Of a stretch of DNA of 64,000 nt, positions 8,751 to 17,731 are shown one piece after another. Every line of letters starts with the position of its first letter. Positions within the stretch are counted from its first letter, which is position 1. Source of the DNA: Neisseria lactamica NS19 (GTDB lineage: Bacteria > Pseudomonadota > Gammaproteobacteria > Burkholderiales > Neisseriaceae); NCBI GenBank assembly GCA_000193795.2, contig AEPI01000039.1, positions 20,235 through 84,234 of the forward strand. Direction: 5' to 3'. Made by a program: the position numbers and the translations under genes. The notes beneath the pieces were generated by a model. It had not been told where the DNA came from and made no database searches. It saw nothing but the letters and a program-made list of their open reading frames with translations.

Positions 8751-10997
8751 TTAGAAATCCAATTCCGCCTTCAGCCAGTAAGTGCGCGGCATACCGACGA
8801 CGGCGAAGCTGCGGTCGAATTGTCCGCGCTGTACCTGCCAGTAGTTTTTATTGAACAGGTTTTCCACCGAGCTGCTGACGGTCAAAGTATTTTTGCCCAG
8901 CTTGGTTTTGTAGCGCGCGCCTACGTCAACCAAAATGTAAGACGGGAAGGCGTATTGTTTTTTCGTATCTTGGTAAGACTTGCCGAAATACGAAACGTTG
9001 CCGTTCAAGGTCAAACCTTTGGCAAACGGGGTATCCCATTCCACGCCCGCTTTGGCAATCACGCGCGGGTTGGCAACTTGTACGCCGTTAACCAGCATAT
9101 CGCGTGAATTTGGATACTCTTTCACGGTCGATTGCAAGTACATCAGGCCGAAAGTCGGGCGCAGGGTTTTGTTTAACAGATTGGCGTATGCGTTGAACTC
9201 GATACCTCGGCTGCGTTCCATTCCTTGCTCGTCGCCTGCCTCGCCTCCTGCTGCTTTGTATGCTGCAAAATCAGTACCTGTTTTGGTATTACCCCTCCAG
9301 TAACCCGGGCGTTTGATTTGGAACGCGTTCAACGTCGTAACAAAATCGCCCCAGTTTTTGCGTACGCCCAATTCAAACTGGCGGCTGACGCGCGGTTTCG
9401 CCATCGTGGTGTCGCCTGTGCCGTCGTCTTTGATGTCGGCAGGCTCAAGGTCTTCCATATAATTGCCGTAAACCACCAAATCGGGCTGCGGCACCCACGC
9501 CGCCATCAGCATCGGGCTGAAGCGTTTGGCATTACCGCTCTGTGATTTTTTCTTGTCGGTGTATTCAACCGCTTGGAAACGACCGCCCAAAGTGAGGCGG
9601 TATTTGTTGTCGGCAAAACCCAAGGTATCGGACAAGGCAAGGCTGTTGACTTTGATATTGGCATCCTTGGTGGCGGAGTTCTTCCAAGAATTGGGATAGT
9701 CGGCTGTAAACGATGCCAATTGATGCTCAATATTTTCGTTTGCCTTCACTTCTGCCTTGTTTGTTCCGGCTTTACTACCATCGATCGTTGCACGTTGACG
9801 GATGATGCGGTCGAAAGCCGTACTCCAGTTGTGTGTTACCGGGCCGGTTTCAAATTCGCCGCGTGCGGTCAGGTTCATACTCAATGTGCGGAAATATTGG
9901 TCGGTCAGTTTCGCCGTGCCGGTATGGTATTGGTTGGCAGTCGTGCAGGTTGCGGTTTGGCTGCTCGCACCGCCTGTACCGCAAACGGTCGGGGAAATCA
10001 GCGTACCGTAATAGCGCGCTTTGTTGTAGCCGATACCGCCGGTAATTTGGGCATTGTCAAACGCATCCCATTCAAAGGTCAGCATATTGGTTTCGCCGAC
10101 GGTGTTTTGCCAGTTCCACGCAGGCAGCAGGTTGGTTTTGCCGTCGGGCGCGTCAAACAAGCGGCCGCCGGCGTTTTGAATATCCTGAATACGCGCGCGG
10201 CCGCCGTTGGTTTTGCGTTTCGCGTAGATGGAATCGAACGCCACGCGCAGTGTTTCACCGCGATAGTCGGCATTTAAGGCAAATTCTTTATTGTCCTCGC
10301 TGTAACCGTGGCGCGGAGTGTCGCCGTGGCGCAGTTTGCCGTTGGCGCGCACGCCGAATTCTTTGTTTTCGCCGAAACGTTGACCCAAGTCGAACGTGCC
10401 TTGGACGCGGCTGTTGCTGAAATAGCCCAAACCGATTTTGCGGTTGCCTTCATCGGCGGCTTTTTTGGTTTCGATATTGACGGAGCCGGATACCGCGCCT
10501 TCGGGGTCCATACCGTTTACGGCGGTGGACGCGCCTTTAATCAGTTGCGCGGAGCCGACTTGCACGCTGGCTGTGCCTTGCGTGCCGTACATACCCGCCA
10601 AACCGTTGACGCTGAATTGGCGCGCATCAAGCTGATAACCTCGGAAATACAGGCCGGTCAGCGTGTTGCTTTCGCCGCCGAACTGCCAAACGGAAGCGTC
10701 TTTTTTCGCTACGGCATCCACCAAAGTACGCGCTTCGGTGTTGCTGAGGGCTTGTTCGTCGTAGTTGACGACGGTAATCGGCGCGGTAAAGGCGTTGGCT
10801 TTGCCCAATACGCCCAAGTTCACACGGTCGCGCAAGTCGCCGTCGCTGGCGATGGAGTAAGAACGGGCGGCTTTGACGCGTTTGGCGTCAGCTCGGACAT
10901 GAACCTGTCCGAGTTCGCCCTGCTGCGGAACATTGTCGGCGGCAGACGAAAACGCGCTCAAAATCAACAGCGGCATTAAGGCAAGTTTTTTGTTCAT
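8751..10997 (-). CDS. TonB-dependent outer-membrane receptor, siderophore type
   Basis: 748-residue outer-membrane receptor that would import a ligand, probably an iron-siderophore, with energy from TonB/ExbB/ExbD. Residues 1-20 form a signal peptide ending at SAADN. A TonB-box-like GQVHVRA follows at about residue 30. The plug domain spans about residues 70-190 with the family motifs TLTGLYFRGYQ and MDPEGAVSGSVNIET. The remainder is a beta-barrel ending in the typical C-terminal aromatic residue (LKAELDF). The barrel contains the usual YGNYMEDL and VENLFNKNYW segments. Overall it resembles the FhuE/FpvA/FcuA branch. The substrate cannot be read from sequence. A candidate Fur site lies 80 bases upstream. 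Confidence 0.92.
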   Translation of the reverse strand: MNKKLALMPLLILSAFSSAADNVPQQGELGQVHVRADAKRVKAARSYSIASDGDLRDRVNLGVLGKANAFTAPITVVNYDEQALSNTEARTLVDAVAKKDASVWQFGGESNTLTGLYFRGYQLDARQFSVNGLAGMYGTQGTASVQVGSAQLIKGASTAVNGMDPEGAVSGSVNIETKKAADEGNRKIGLGYFSNSRVQGTFDLGQRFGENKEFGVRANGKLRHGDTPRHGYSEDNKEFALNADYRGETLRVAFDSIYAKRKTNGGRARIQDIQNAGGRLFDAPDGKTNLLPAWNWQNTVGETNMLTFEWDAFDNAQITGGIGYNKARYYGTLISPTVCGTGGASSQTATCTTANQYHTGTAKLTDQYFRTLSMNLTARGEFETGPVTHNWSTAFDRIIRQRATIDGSKAGTNKAEVKANENIEHQLASFTADYPNSWKNSATKDANIKVNSLALSDTLGFADNKYRLTLGGRFQAVEYTDKKKSQSGNAKRFSPMLMAAWVPQPDLVVYGNYMEDLEPADIKDDGTGDTTMAKPRVSRQFELGVRKNWGDFVTTLNAFQIKRPGYWRGNTKTGTDFAAYKAAGGEAGDEQGMERSRGIEFNAYANLLNKTLRPTFGLMYLQSTVKEYPNSRDMLVNGVQVANPRVIAKAGVEWDTPFAKGLTLNGNVSYFGKSYQDTKKQYAFPSYILVDVGARYKTKLGKNTLTVSSSVENLFNKNYWQVQRGQFDRSFAVVGMPRTYWLKAELDF

Positions 10998-11076
10998 GAA
11001 AACGCTCTCTTTTTTAAGTATTTAAGGAATAAATATAAAAATAAACAAATTGGTCAGATATTGGGTGCGAAAATTA

Positions 11077-11097
11077 TATTTGATAATCAAAACTATT
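11077..11097. promoter_or_regulatory. Candidate Fur-binding site
   Basis: The sequence ATTTGATAATCAAAACTATT matches the GATAAT/ATTATC repeat pattern of Fur boxes reasonably well and lies in AT-rich DNA 80-100 bases upstream of the TonB receptor start. Iron repression is expected for this receptor class; binding here is inferred. Confidence 0.45.
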
Positions 11098-11329
11098 CCA
11101 AAGAAATTTTATGGGGCAAAGTTATCTGACTGTTAAAACTTGGTTTATTTTTATACTCCGCTGTCTGTTTTCTGCCACAGTCGATTTGGCTTCCATCAAA
11201 CCGCCTTTAAACGACTGAACGGGAAACAGACAAATTGCACGGGGTTCTCCGTTTAATCAGATATGGTTTCCATCCTCGGCAGTTTCAGGCATTTGGCCGT
11301 TTCCGCCGTCCTGCCCCCGCCGCCAATAA

Positions 11330-11370
11330 AAATGCCGTCTGAAATATCGGCTCGATACTTCAGACGGCAT
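11330..11370. terminator. Uptake-sequence terminator for suhB
   Basis: AAATGCCGTCTGAA and TTCAGACGGCAT face each other 40 bases beyond the suhB stop codon. The remaining intergenic DNA up to the TonB receptor (10998-11329) is AT-rich close to the receptor and otherwise without visible genes. Confidence 0.75.
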
Positions 11371-11410
11371 ACCTGCCCGTTTTCCCGTATTTCCGGGAGC
11401 GGGCTGAAAT

Positions 11411-12196
11411 TTAAACGTGTGCGGAAATGATTTTCAGCATTTGCGCCAATACTTTGGGATTGGCAGCCACAATATCGCCGCTTTCCAACCAGCCTTCGCC
11501 GCCCGACATATCGGTAACGATACCGCCCGCTTCTTGGACAATCAATGCGCCAGCGGCAATATCCCAAGGTTTGAGGTTAAACTCGAAAAAGCCGTCCAAA
11601 CGGCCGGCCGCTACGGCGCACAAATCCAAAGAAGCCGCGCCTTCACGACGACCGCCGGCGGTTTTTGACAAAAAGTCTTTCAAAATCGCCAGATACTTGT
11701 CCATCATGCTTTGATCGACAACGGGGAAGCCGGTACCGATCAGGCAGCGGTTCAATTCGATGCGGTTGGAAACGCGGATGCGGCGGTCGTTGAGCAACGC
11801 GCCTTTGCCTCGGGAAGCCATATATACGTCGTTGCGCTCGGGTGCGTACACCAAAGCTTCTTGCAACACGCCTTTGTGCAAAAGAGCCATAGAGACGGCG
11901 TATTGGGGATGGCCGTGAAGGAAGTTGGTCGTGCCGTCGAGCGGGTCGATAATCCATTCGTACTCGGCGGCGGCTTTACCGTAAGAGCCGCCTTCTTCGC
12001 AAGTGATTTTGTGATGCGGATAGGCTTCTTTGAGCGTTTCCGCCAAAATCATCTCGGAGCTGCGGTCAACATCGGAAACGAAGTCGTTGAATGCTTTGCT
12101 GTCTACTTTGACGGCATCCAGATTGCCGGCGGCGCGTATCATCATTTGCCCTGCTTTGCGGGCGGCTTTGAAAGCGGTATTTAAAAACGGATTCAT
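11411..12196 (-). CDS. suhB: Inositol monophosphatase family protein SuhB
   Basis: Mg2+-dependent phosphatase of the inositol monophosphatase family, 261 residues. In E. coli SuhB acts both as an inositol-phosphatase and as a factor in ribosomal RNA transcription antitermination. The metal-binding motifs are clear: EEGGSYG near residue 70, then WIIDPLDGTTNFLHGHP (residues about 84-100), and the C-terminal WDIAAGALIVQEAGG. I take the ATG at 12196 (MNPFLNTAFKAARKAG), which has AGGAAG upstream; a longer open frame to 12337 would add residues that do not resemble the family. Diverges from trmJ. Confidence 0.94.
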   Translation of the reverse strand: MNPFLNTAFKAARKAGQMMIRAAGNLDAVKVDSKAFNDFVSDVDRSSEMILAETLKEAYPHHKITCEEGGSYGKAAAEYEWIIDPLDGTTNFLHGHPQYAVSMALLHKGVLQEALVYAPERNDVYMASRGKGALLNDRRIRVSNRIELNRCLIGTGFPVVDQSMMDKYLAILKDFLSKTAGGRREGAASLDLCAVAAGRLDGFFEFNLKPWDIAAGALIVQEAGGIVTDMSGGEGWLESGDIVAANPKVLAQMLKIISAHV

Positions 12197-12287
12197 GGTT
12201 TTCTTCCTAATTCGGGTAAAATACGCCCCAATGCGCCGAGCAAGGCACACAAGAGGCTGTCTATCGTTTCCGACGCTGTTAAAGAAC

Positions 12288-12320
12288 ATTTCAGACGGCA
12301 TAAGAAAAGGCCGTCTGAAA
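12288..12320. terminator. Uptake-sequence inverted repeat between suhB and trmJ
   Basis: ATTTCAGACGGCAT and AGGCCGTCTGAAA form an imperfect hairpin mixing the AT and AG forms of the uptake sequence. It lies between two divergent starts, so it is not an obvious terminator and may simply be an uptake signal. Confidence 0.5.
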
Positions 12321-12371
12321 ACAAAAAGATGGCGCATTATACCCGATTCCCGTACAAACAGAAAACAAAAT

Positions 12372-13190
12372 ATGGCTTCCGAAAAACCCGCCCTGCCCGC
12401 TTATCTGGACAACATCCGCATCATCCTCACGCGCACCAGCCATCCCGCCAATATCGGCTCTGCCGCGCGCGCGATGAAAACCATGGGTTTGCACAAACTG
12501 ACCATCGTCGCCCCCAATCTGATGGCAACGCCGATGACGGAAAATCCGCCCGTGTTCGATCCGGAGCATCCGCAATCGTTTGCATTACCGGAAGAAAGTT
12601 TCATCCTTGCTTCCGGCGCGGCAGACGTTTTGGAAAATGCCGAAATCGTCGCCACGCTGGACGAAGCCCTTGCCGACACCGCCATCGCCTGCGCCCTGAC
12701 CAGCCGCCGCCGCGAAATCACCGCGCCGCTGCAAACGCCGCGCGATTTAGTGCCCGAATTATTGCAGGCGGCGCAACGCGGGGAACAAGTCGCCCTCGTC
12801 TTCGGCAACGAGACTTTCGGCTTGAGTATCGAAGAAGTCCAAGCCTGCAACCGGCTGATGACCATCAACGGCAATCCCGACTATTTCTCGCTCAACCTCG
12901 CCCAAGCCGTGCAGGTCGTGTGTTACGAAATCTTCAGCCAAACCGGTTCGCCCATGACCCACCTGCAACAGGAAGACCACGCCGCGACCCACGAGCAAAT
13001 CAAAGGCATGGTCGCCCATATGGAAAACGTGATGAACGACATCGGCTTTTTCAACCGCCGCAACGGCGAGCGCCTGATGCGCCGTATGCAGAGCCTGTTC
13101 GGACGCGCCAACACGCAAACCGAAGACATCGATATCCTGCGCGGTTTTTTCAATACGCTGCAACACCGCCTGAAGGACAGGCAGCCTTAA
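12372..13190 (+). CDS. trmJ: tRNA (cytidine/uridine-2'-O-)-methyltransferase TrmJ
   Basis: SpoU-family methyltransferase of 272 residues that should 2'-O-methylate position 32 of certain tRNAs using S-adenosylmethionine. The N-terminal IRIILTRTSHPANIGSAARAMKTMGL is the SpoU motif 1 with the RNA-contacting N and R. LVFGNETFGLS and YFSLNLAQAVQVVCYEI are motifs 2 and 3 that form the knotted cofactor site. The C-terminal helical extension is that of TrmJ (YfhQ) rather than TrmL. The start at 12372 (MASEKPALPAYLDNIRI) fits the family; a longer frame upstream overlaps suhB and is not homologous. Confidence 0.92.
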   Translation: MASEKPALPAYLDNIRIILTRTSHPANIGSAARAMKTMGLHKLTIVAPNLMATPMTENPPVFDPEHPQSFALPEESFILASGAADVLENAEIVATLDEALADTAIACALTSRRREITAPLQTPRDLVPELLQAAQRGEQVALVFGNETFGLSIEEVQACNRLMTINGNPDYFSLNLAQAVQVVCYEIFSQTGSPMTHLQQEDHAATHEQIKGMVAHMENVMNDIGFFNRRNGERLMRRMQSLFGRANTQTEDIDILRGFFNTLQHRLKDRQP

Positions 13191-13253
13191 ATCCGCGCCG
13201 TCCGAATCCGGTTTTCAGACGGCATTTCCGGTCAGGCAGAATACGGGAAAACA

Positions 13254-14111
13254 ATGAATTACGCCCTAGACGCATTATGGTGGAAACTCACCGCCCGCCC
13301 CGTCCGCGACCTCGCCTCGCTGCTGACTGCGCCGCCTTTGTGGCAAAGCGGCTGCGAATTGGGCGTGCGCGAACTACTGGGGGAACACGGTTTCCGTTAC
13401 CTTTTGGCATTGGACGCCGATCCCGCGCCGCTGAAGGAACATCTCGCCCGATGCGCCCCGTTCGGACACCGTCTCGGCATTTACGCCGAAAATCTGCTGG
13501 CTTTTTGGTTTGCCAACGCGCCGCACGCCCAACTTCTTGCACACAACCTGACGGTTTCCGATTCAGACGGCGGCACGCAGGGCGCGGCAGATTTTTTGGC
13601 AACGCTAAACGGCGAACCCTGCCACATCGAGCTGACCTGCAAATATTACGGCGGCGGCACGGGCAAGCCCGAAGGGATGCGCGGATCCGACCCCCGGGAC
13701 ACGCTCGCCGCCAAAGCCGCCAAGCTGTCCGCCCAACTTGCCCTGTTCCGCACTTCAGACGGCATCCGAACCCTGCGGCGGCACAAACTGCCGTCCGCTG
13801 TCCGACCCGTTTCCATCGTGCGCGGCATCGGATTTTTTCCACAAGGTTTCAACGCCTTTGAGCCGCCGCTTAATCCATACGGCTGGCGCGGCGTCTATAT
13901 TCAAGATTGGGCGGAATACGGGTTTGAACGCCGAGAAGCCCGCTACCACCTGCTCGACCGTATGGCCTACCTCGCGCCTGCGCGTGTTGCCGAAACCGAA
14001 ACATTGGACGAAACCGAAATCCGCCGTATCGACCAAGGCTTGATTGCCGTTTTGGAATGTCGGCCGGACGGCTTTTGGCACGAAATCGAACGCATTATGA
14101 AGGCCGTCTGA
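13254..14111 (+). CDS. DUF1853 family protein, possible PD-(D/E)XK nuclease fold
   Basis: 285-residue protein of the DUF1853 family, whose function is not established. The segment CHIELTCKYYGG (about residues 123-134) has the E-x-K spacing seen in PD-(D/E)XK nuclease folds, and an acidic residue precedes it in the same region. That is suggestive only. The gene sits between trmJ and rsmB with short gaps on the same strand, so a role in RNA processing or repair is possible by context. Two uptake sequences lie inside the reading frame (about 13562 and 13756). Confidence 0.75.
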   Translation: MNYALDALWWKLTARPVRDLASLLTAPPLWQSGCELGVRELLGEHGFRYLLALDADPAPLKEHLARCAPFGHRLGIYAENLLAFWFANAPHAQLLAHNLTVSDSDGGTQGAADFLATLNGEPCHIELTCKYYGGGTGKPEGMRGSDPRDTLAAKAAKLSAQLALFRTSDGIRTLRRHKLPSAVRPVSIVRGIGFFPQGFNAFEPPLNPYGWRGVYIQDWAEYGFERREARYHLLDRMAYLAPARVAETETLDETEIRRIDQGLIAVLECRPDGFWHEIERIMKAV

Positions 14112-14146
14112 AACCCTTTCCCAACTTTAAGAGAACCCATTACATT

Positions 14147-15403
14147 ATGAACGCCGTACAACTCGACCATACCGCCAAAGTTTTGGCTGAAATGCTGACT
14201 TTCAAACAGCCTTCCGATGCCGTCCTCTCCGCCTATTTCCGCGAACACAAAAAACTCGGCCGCCAAGACCGCCACAAAATCGCCGAAACCGCCTTTGCCG
14301 CGCTGCGACACTATCAAAAAATCAGCACTGCCCTGCGCCGTCCGCACGCGCAGCCGCGCAAAGCCGCTCTCGCCGCACTGGTTCTCGGCAGAAGCACCAA
14401 CATCAGCCAAATCAAAGACCTGCTTGATGAAGAAGAAACAGAGTTCCTCGGCAATTTGAAAGCCCGTAAAACCGAGTTTTCAGACGGCCTGAATACCGCC
14501 GCAGAATTGCCGCAATGGCTGGTGGAACAACTGCAACAGCATTGGAGCGAAGAAGAAATCCTCGCCTTCGGCCGCAGCATCAACCAACCTGCCCCGCTCG
14601 ACATCCGCGTCAATACCTTGAAAGGCAAACGAGATAAAGTGCTACCTCTGTTGCAAGCCGAAAGTACCGATGCAGAAGCCACGCCTTATTCGCCTTGGGG
14701 CATCCGCCTGAAAAATAAAATTGCGCTTAACAAACACGAGTTGTTTTTAGACGGCACGCTGGAAGTCCAAGACGAAGGCAGCCAGCTGCTTGCCTTATTG
14801 GTGGGTGCAAAACGCGGCGAAATCATTGTCGATTTCTGCGCCGGCGCAGGCGGTAAAACCTTGGCTGTCGGCGCGCAAATGGCGAACAAAGGCAGAATCT
14901 ACGCCTTCGACATCGCCGAAAAACGCCTTGCCAACCTCAAACCGCGCATGACCCGCGCCGGACTGACCAATATCCACCCCGAACGCATCAGCAGCGAACA
15001 CGATACCCGTATCGCCCGACTGGCAGGCAAAGCCGACCGTGTGTTGGTGGACGCGCCCTGCTCCGGTTTGGGCACGCTGCGCCGCAATCCCGACCTCAAA
15101 TACCGCCAATCCGCCGAGACCGTCGCCAACCTTTTGGAACAGCAGCACAGCATCCTCGATGCCGCCTCCAAACTGGTGAAACCGCAAGGCAGGCTGGTTT
15201 ACGCCACCTGCAGCGTGTTGCCGGAAGAAAACGAGTTGCAAATCGAACGTTTCCTGTCCGAACATCCCGAATTTGAACCCGTCAACTGCGCCGAACTGCT
15301 GCAAAGCCTGAAGGTCGATTTGGATACCGGAAAATACCTGCGCCTCGATTCGGCAAAACACCAAACCGACGGCTTTTTTGCCGCCGTATTGCAACGCAAA
15401 TAA
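14147..15403 (+). CDS. rsmB: 16S rRNA (cytosine-C5) methyltransferase, RsmB/Sun family
   Basis: S-adenosylmethionine-dependent m5C RNA methyltransferase of the Fmu/Sun/NOP2 group, 418 residues. An N-terminal NusB-like helical region (about residues 1-140) is followed by the catalytic domain. Cofactor motif VDFCAGAGGKTLA starts near residue 228. The two active cysteines are visible in DAPCSGLGTLRRNPD (C305) and YATCSVLPEENE (C355), as in E. coli RsmB. The start MNAVQLDHTAKVL at 14147 follows AAGAGAA; an upstream in-frame start inside the DUF1853 gene is not credible. One uptake sequence is embedded in the coding region near 14480. Confidence 0.93.
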   Translation: MNAVQLDHTAKVLAEMLTFKQPSDAVLSAYFREHKKLGRQDRHKIAETAFAALRHYQKISTALRRPHAQPRKAALAALVLGRSTNISQIKDLLDEEETEFLGNLKARKTEFSDGLNTAAELPQWLVEQLQQHWSEEEILAFGRSINQPAPLDIRVNTLKGKRDKVLPLLQAESTDAEATPYSPWGIRLKNKIALNKHELFLDGTLEVQDEGSQLLALLVGAKRGEIIVDFCAGAGGKTLAVGAQMANKGRIYAFDIAEKRLANLKPRMTRAGLTNIHPERISSEHDTRIARLAGKADRVLVDAPCSGLGTLRRNPDLKYRQSAETVANLLEQQHSILDAASKLVKPQGRLVYATCSVLPEENELQIERFLSEHPEFEPVNCAELLQSLKVDLDTGKYLRLDSAKHQTDGFFAAVLQRK

Positions 15404-15418
15404 ACCGGTTTAAACAAA

Positions 15419-15458
15419 ATGCCGTCCGAACCCTTTTTAAAGCGTTCAGACGGCATTT
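15419..15458. terminator. Uptake-sequence terminator after rsmB
   Basis: AAATGCCGTCCGAA pairs with TTCAGACGGCATTT across a T-rich loop, with a one-base variant in the first arm. It lies directly after the rsmB stop. Confidence 0.8.
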
Positions 15459-15465
15459 CATCAAT

Positions 15466-15620
15466 TATAGTGGATTAACAAAAACCAGTACGGCGTTGCC
15501 TCGCCTTAGCTCAAAGAGAACAATTCTCTAAGGTGCTGAAGCACCAAGTGAATCGGTTCCGTACTATTTGTACTGTCTGCGGCTTCGTCGCCTTGTCCTG
15601 ATTTTTGTTAATCCACTATA
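15466..15620. repeat. Correia repeat enclosed element, full length
   Basis: A 155-bp element bounded by the terminal inverted repeats TATAGTGGATTAACAAAAAC and its complement ending in AATCCACTATA, with TA at each edge as expected for the target duplication. The interior holds the characteristic CCAGTACGGCGTTG and GTACTGTCTGCGGC segments. This is the long form of the neisserial miniature element, which can carry promoters and is often processed in the mRNA. It lies between the rsmB terminator and the DUF4124 gene; the remaining DNA to 15900 shows no gene. Confidence 0.93.
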
Positions 15621-15900
15621 AAAATATCAAAATACCGCAGATTCAACCGATTCAACACCAAAGGCAGAATCACGCGTCTCATCGGATTTTATACGCGCCG
15701 GGCTGCAATTTTCTTTTTCTTTGTCGAAATATACGGTAGCATAAGCATATTCCAATGATATTTTTGGGAATCTGTTTTACCCCAATATATAAAGCACCAT
15801 ATAAGGCGGAGCTTCTTCCCCACTTTGACCCGAACCCGGAAAAGACACCGCTGGAGCCGGTCATGATTCTGCCCGGCAGCCAACCATCAAGGAAACCCTA

Positions 15901-16335
15901 ATGAACTTTTCTTTATCCGTCATCACATTTGCCCTCGCCTCTTTCCTGACCATCCCGCCTGCCGGAGCCGCCGTCTTTACCTGGAAGGACGGCGGCGGCA
16001 ACAGCTATTCGGATGTGCCGAAACAGCTTCATCCCGACCAAAGCCAAATCTTAAACCTGCGGACGCGCCAAACCAAACCGGCGGTCAAACCCGCCCAAGC
16101 CGACGTAGGGAAGCGCACAGACGGCGCGGCACAGGAAAACAATCCCGACACTGCCGAGAAAAACCGGCAGCTTGAGGAAGAAAAGAAAAGAATTGCCGAA
16201 ACCGAACGGCAGAACAAAGAAGAAAACTGCCGGATTTCAAAAATGAACCTGAAGGCGGTGGGAAATTCAAATGCAAAAAACAAGGATGATTTGATTCGGA
16301 AATACAATAACGATGTGAACAAATACTGCCGTTAA
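15901..16335 (+). CDS. Secreted DUF4124 domain protein
   Basis: 144-residue exported protein of unknown function. A signal peptide covers about residues 1-23 (cleavage likely after PAGAA). The DUF4124 motif VFTWKDGGGNSYSDVPKQ follows directly, then a charged, low-complexity helical region rich in Glu, Lys and Asn (about residues 70-120). The start has AAGGAAACCC just upstream. The full-length Correia element 280 bases upstream could influence its transcription. Confidence 0.8.
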   Translation: MNFSLSVITFALASFLTIPPAGAAVFTWKDGGGNSYSDVPKQLHPDQSQILNLRTRQTKPAVKPAQADVGKRTDGAAQENNPDTAEKNRQLEEEKKRIAETERQNKEENCRISKMNLKAVGNSNAKNKDDLIRKYNNDVNKYCR

Positions 16336-16383
16336 TCAGCCCTAGCGCAAACCCGATGCCGTCTGAAACGGCACGGGGTTTGT

Positions 16384-17727
16384 TTATTTCTGCCAGTAGG
16401 TTTTAACGTTGACGAACTCGTACAGCCCGAATTCGGACAATTCGCGCCCGTAACCGGAATCTTTGACTCCGCCGAAAGGCAGGCGCAAATCGCTGCTGGT
16501 ATGGCGGTTGATGAATACCGATCCCGCCTGTATTTTTTCGGCAAACCGCCAGGCGCGTTCAGTATCGGCGGTATAAATGCAGGCGCCGAGCCCGAATGGG
16601 GAATCATTGGCAAGGGCGATGGCGTGTTCTTCGTTTTCGGCACGCAAAATCAGGGCCACGGGGCCGAATACTTCTTCATGCCAAACCCTACAGGCAGGAT
16701 TTACCCTGTCTAAAACAGTCGCGGGGTAGAACCATCCCGGCCCCTGTGGAACTTTGCCCCCGGTCAGGCACACCGCGCCGTTTGAAACGGCGTCTTCGAC
16801 CTGCTCGTGAACCCGGTTCCGCAAATCTTCGCGGTGCAGCGGTGCAAGCGTGGTATCGGGATGTTTGGGGTCGCCCATTTTCAATTTGGAGCATTCGGCG
16901 AGAAACAGCGGAATAAAGCGGTCGGCTACTGCTTCAGTTACGATGATGCGTTTGGCGGCGTTGCACGATTGCCCCGCATCGCGGAAACGGGAATAACAGG
17001 CTTCTGCGGCGGCGCGTTCCAAATCGGCATCGGGCATCACGATAAAGGCGTTGCTGCCGCCGAGCTCCAACACGGTTTTCTTGAGGTTTGCGCCCGCGTG
17101 TGCCGCAAGGATGCGCCCCGTATGCGTCGAACCGGTAAACGCCATCGCATCGGTGTGTTCGATGGCTTTGAGTGTGTCCGCCTCATCCAGCCACGCGCCT
17201 GCCAAAGGAATGCCGTCTGAAACCAAATCGAACAACGCCTGACTAACACGCGCCACGCTGGGCGCGGGTTTGACGGCGCACGCGTTGCCCGCGCAAACGG
17301 CAGGTACGGCAAAGCGTAATACCTGCCAGACGGGGTAATTCCAAGGCATGACGGCAAACACCACGCCCAAAGGCTCAAACCTTACCTGACTCAAACTCGC
17401 CTGCGTCGCAATGGTTTTGTGGGCAAGCAGTTCGGGGGCGAGGCGGGCGTAATAGCGTATCAGCTCGATAGACTTGCCGATTTCCGCACGGCATTCGTGC
17501 AGGCAGCGTCCGACTTCTTCGCACACCATTTCCGCAAAACGCTCTTTCTCCGCCTCCAAACGGCCGGCAAATTTTTGCAGACGCGCGGCACGTTCGGTTA
17601 CGCCCAGTTGCGCGAACGCCCCGCCGCGCATTTTCAAATCCGCCAGTTGCCGTTCAAACTCCGCATAATCTTGAGCAGGGCGGCGGTAAAGCGTTTCGCC
17701 CGTAAATACATTGACACTGTGAAACAT
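16384..17727 (-). CDS. NAD(P)-dependent aldehyde dehydrogenase, succinate-semialdehyde type
   Basis: 447-residue enzyme of the aldehyde dehydrogenase superfamily, oxidising an aldehyde to its acid. The catalytic cysteine is C255 in AGQSCNAAKR and the general base is E221 in VLELGGSNAF. The cofactor-loop FTGSTHTGRI and the C-terminal PFGGVKDSGYGRELSEFG are typical. Its closest resemblance is to the short succinate-semialdehyde dehydrogenases of the Sad/YneI group, but substrate assignment is an inference. Overlap with the MarC gene downstream is absent (stop-to-start gap of a few bases on the same strand, the MarC gene being upstream in transcription), so the two may be cotranscribed. Confidence 0.88.
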   Translation of the reverse strand: MFHSVNVFTGETLYRRPAQDYAEFERQLADLKMRGGAFAQLGVTERAARLQKFAGRLEAEKERFAEMVCEEVGRCLHECRAEIGKSIELIRYYARLAPELLAHKTIATQASLSQVRFEPLGVVFAVMPWNYPVWQVLRFAVPAVCAGNACAVKPAPSVARVSQALFDLVSDGIPLAGAWLDEADTLKAIEHTDAMAFTGSTHTGRILAAHAGANLKKTVLELGGSNAFIVMPDADLERAAAEACYSRFRDAGQSCNAAKRIIVTEAVADRFIPLFLAECSKLKMGDPKHPDTTLAPLHREDLRNRVHEQVEDAVSNGAVCLTGGKVPQGPGWFYPATVLDRVNPACRVWHEEVFGPVALILRAENEEHAIALANDSPFGLGACIYTADTERAWRFAEKIQAGSVFINRHTSSDLRLPFGGVKDSGYGRELSEFGLYEFVNVKTYWQK

Positions 17728-17731
17728 CGAA

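Noticed and set aside
12030..12371. An N-terminal extension of trmJ by 114 codons
   Set aside because: It overlaps the divergent suhB gene and lacks homology; the ATG at 12372 fits the family start.
12329..13861. A 510-residue forward frame across trmJ and the DUF1853 gene
   Set aside because: Arg/Pro-rich out-of-frame reading of two well-supported genes.
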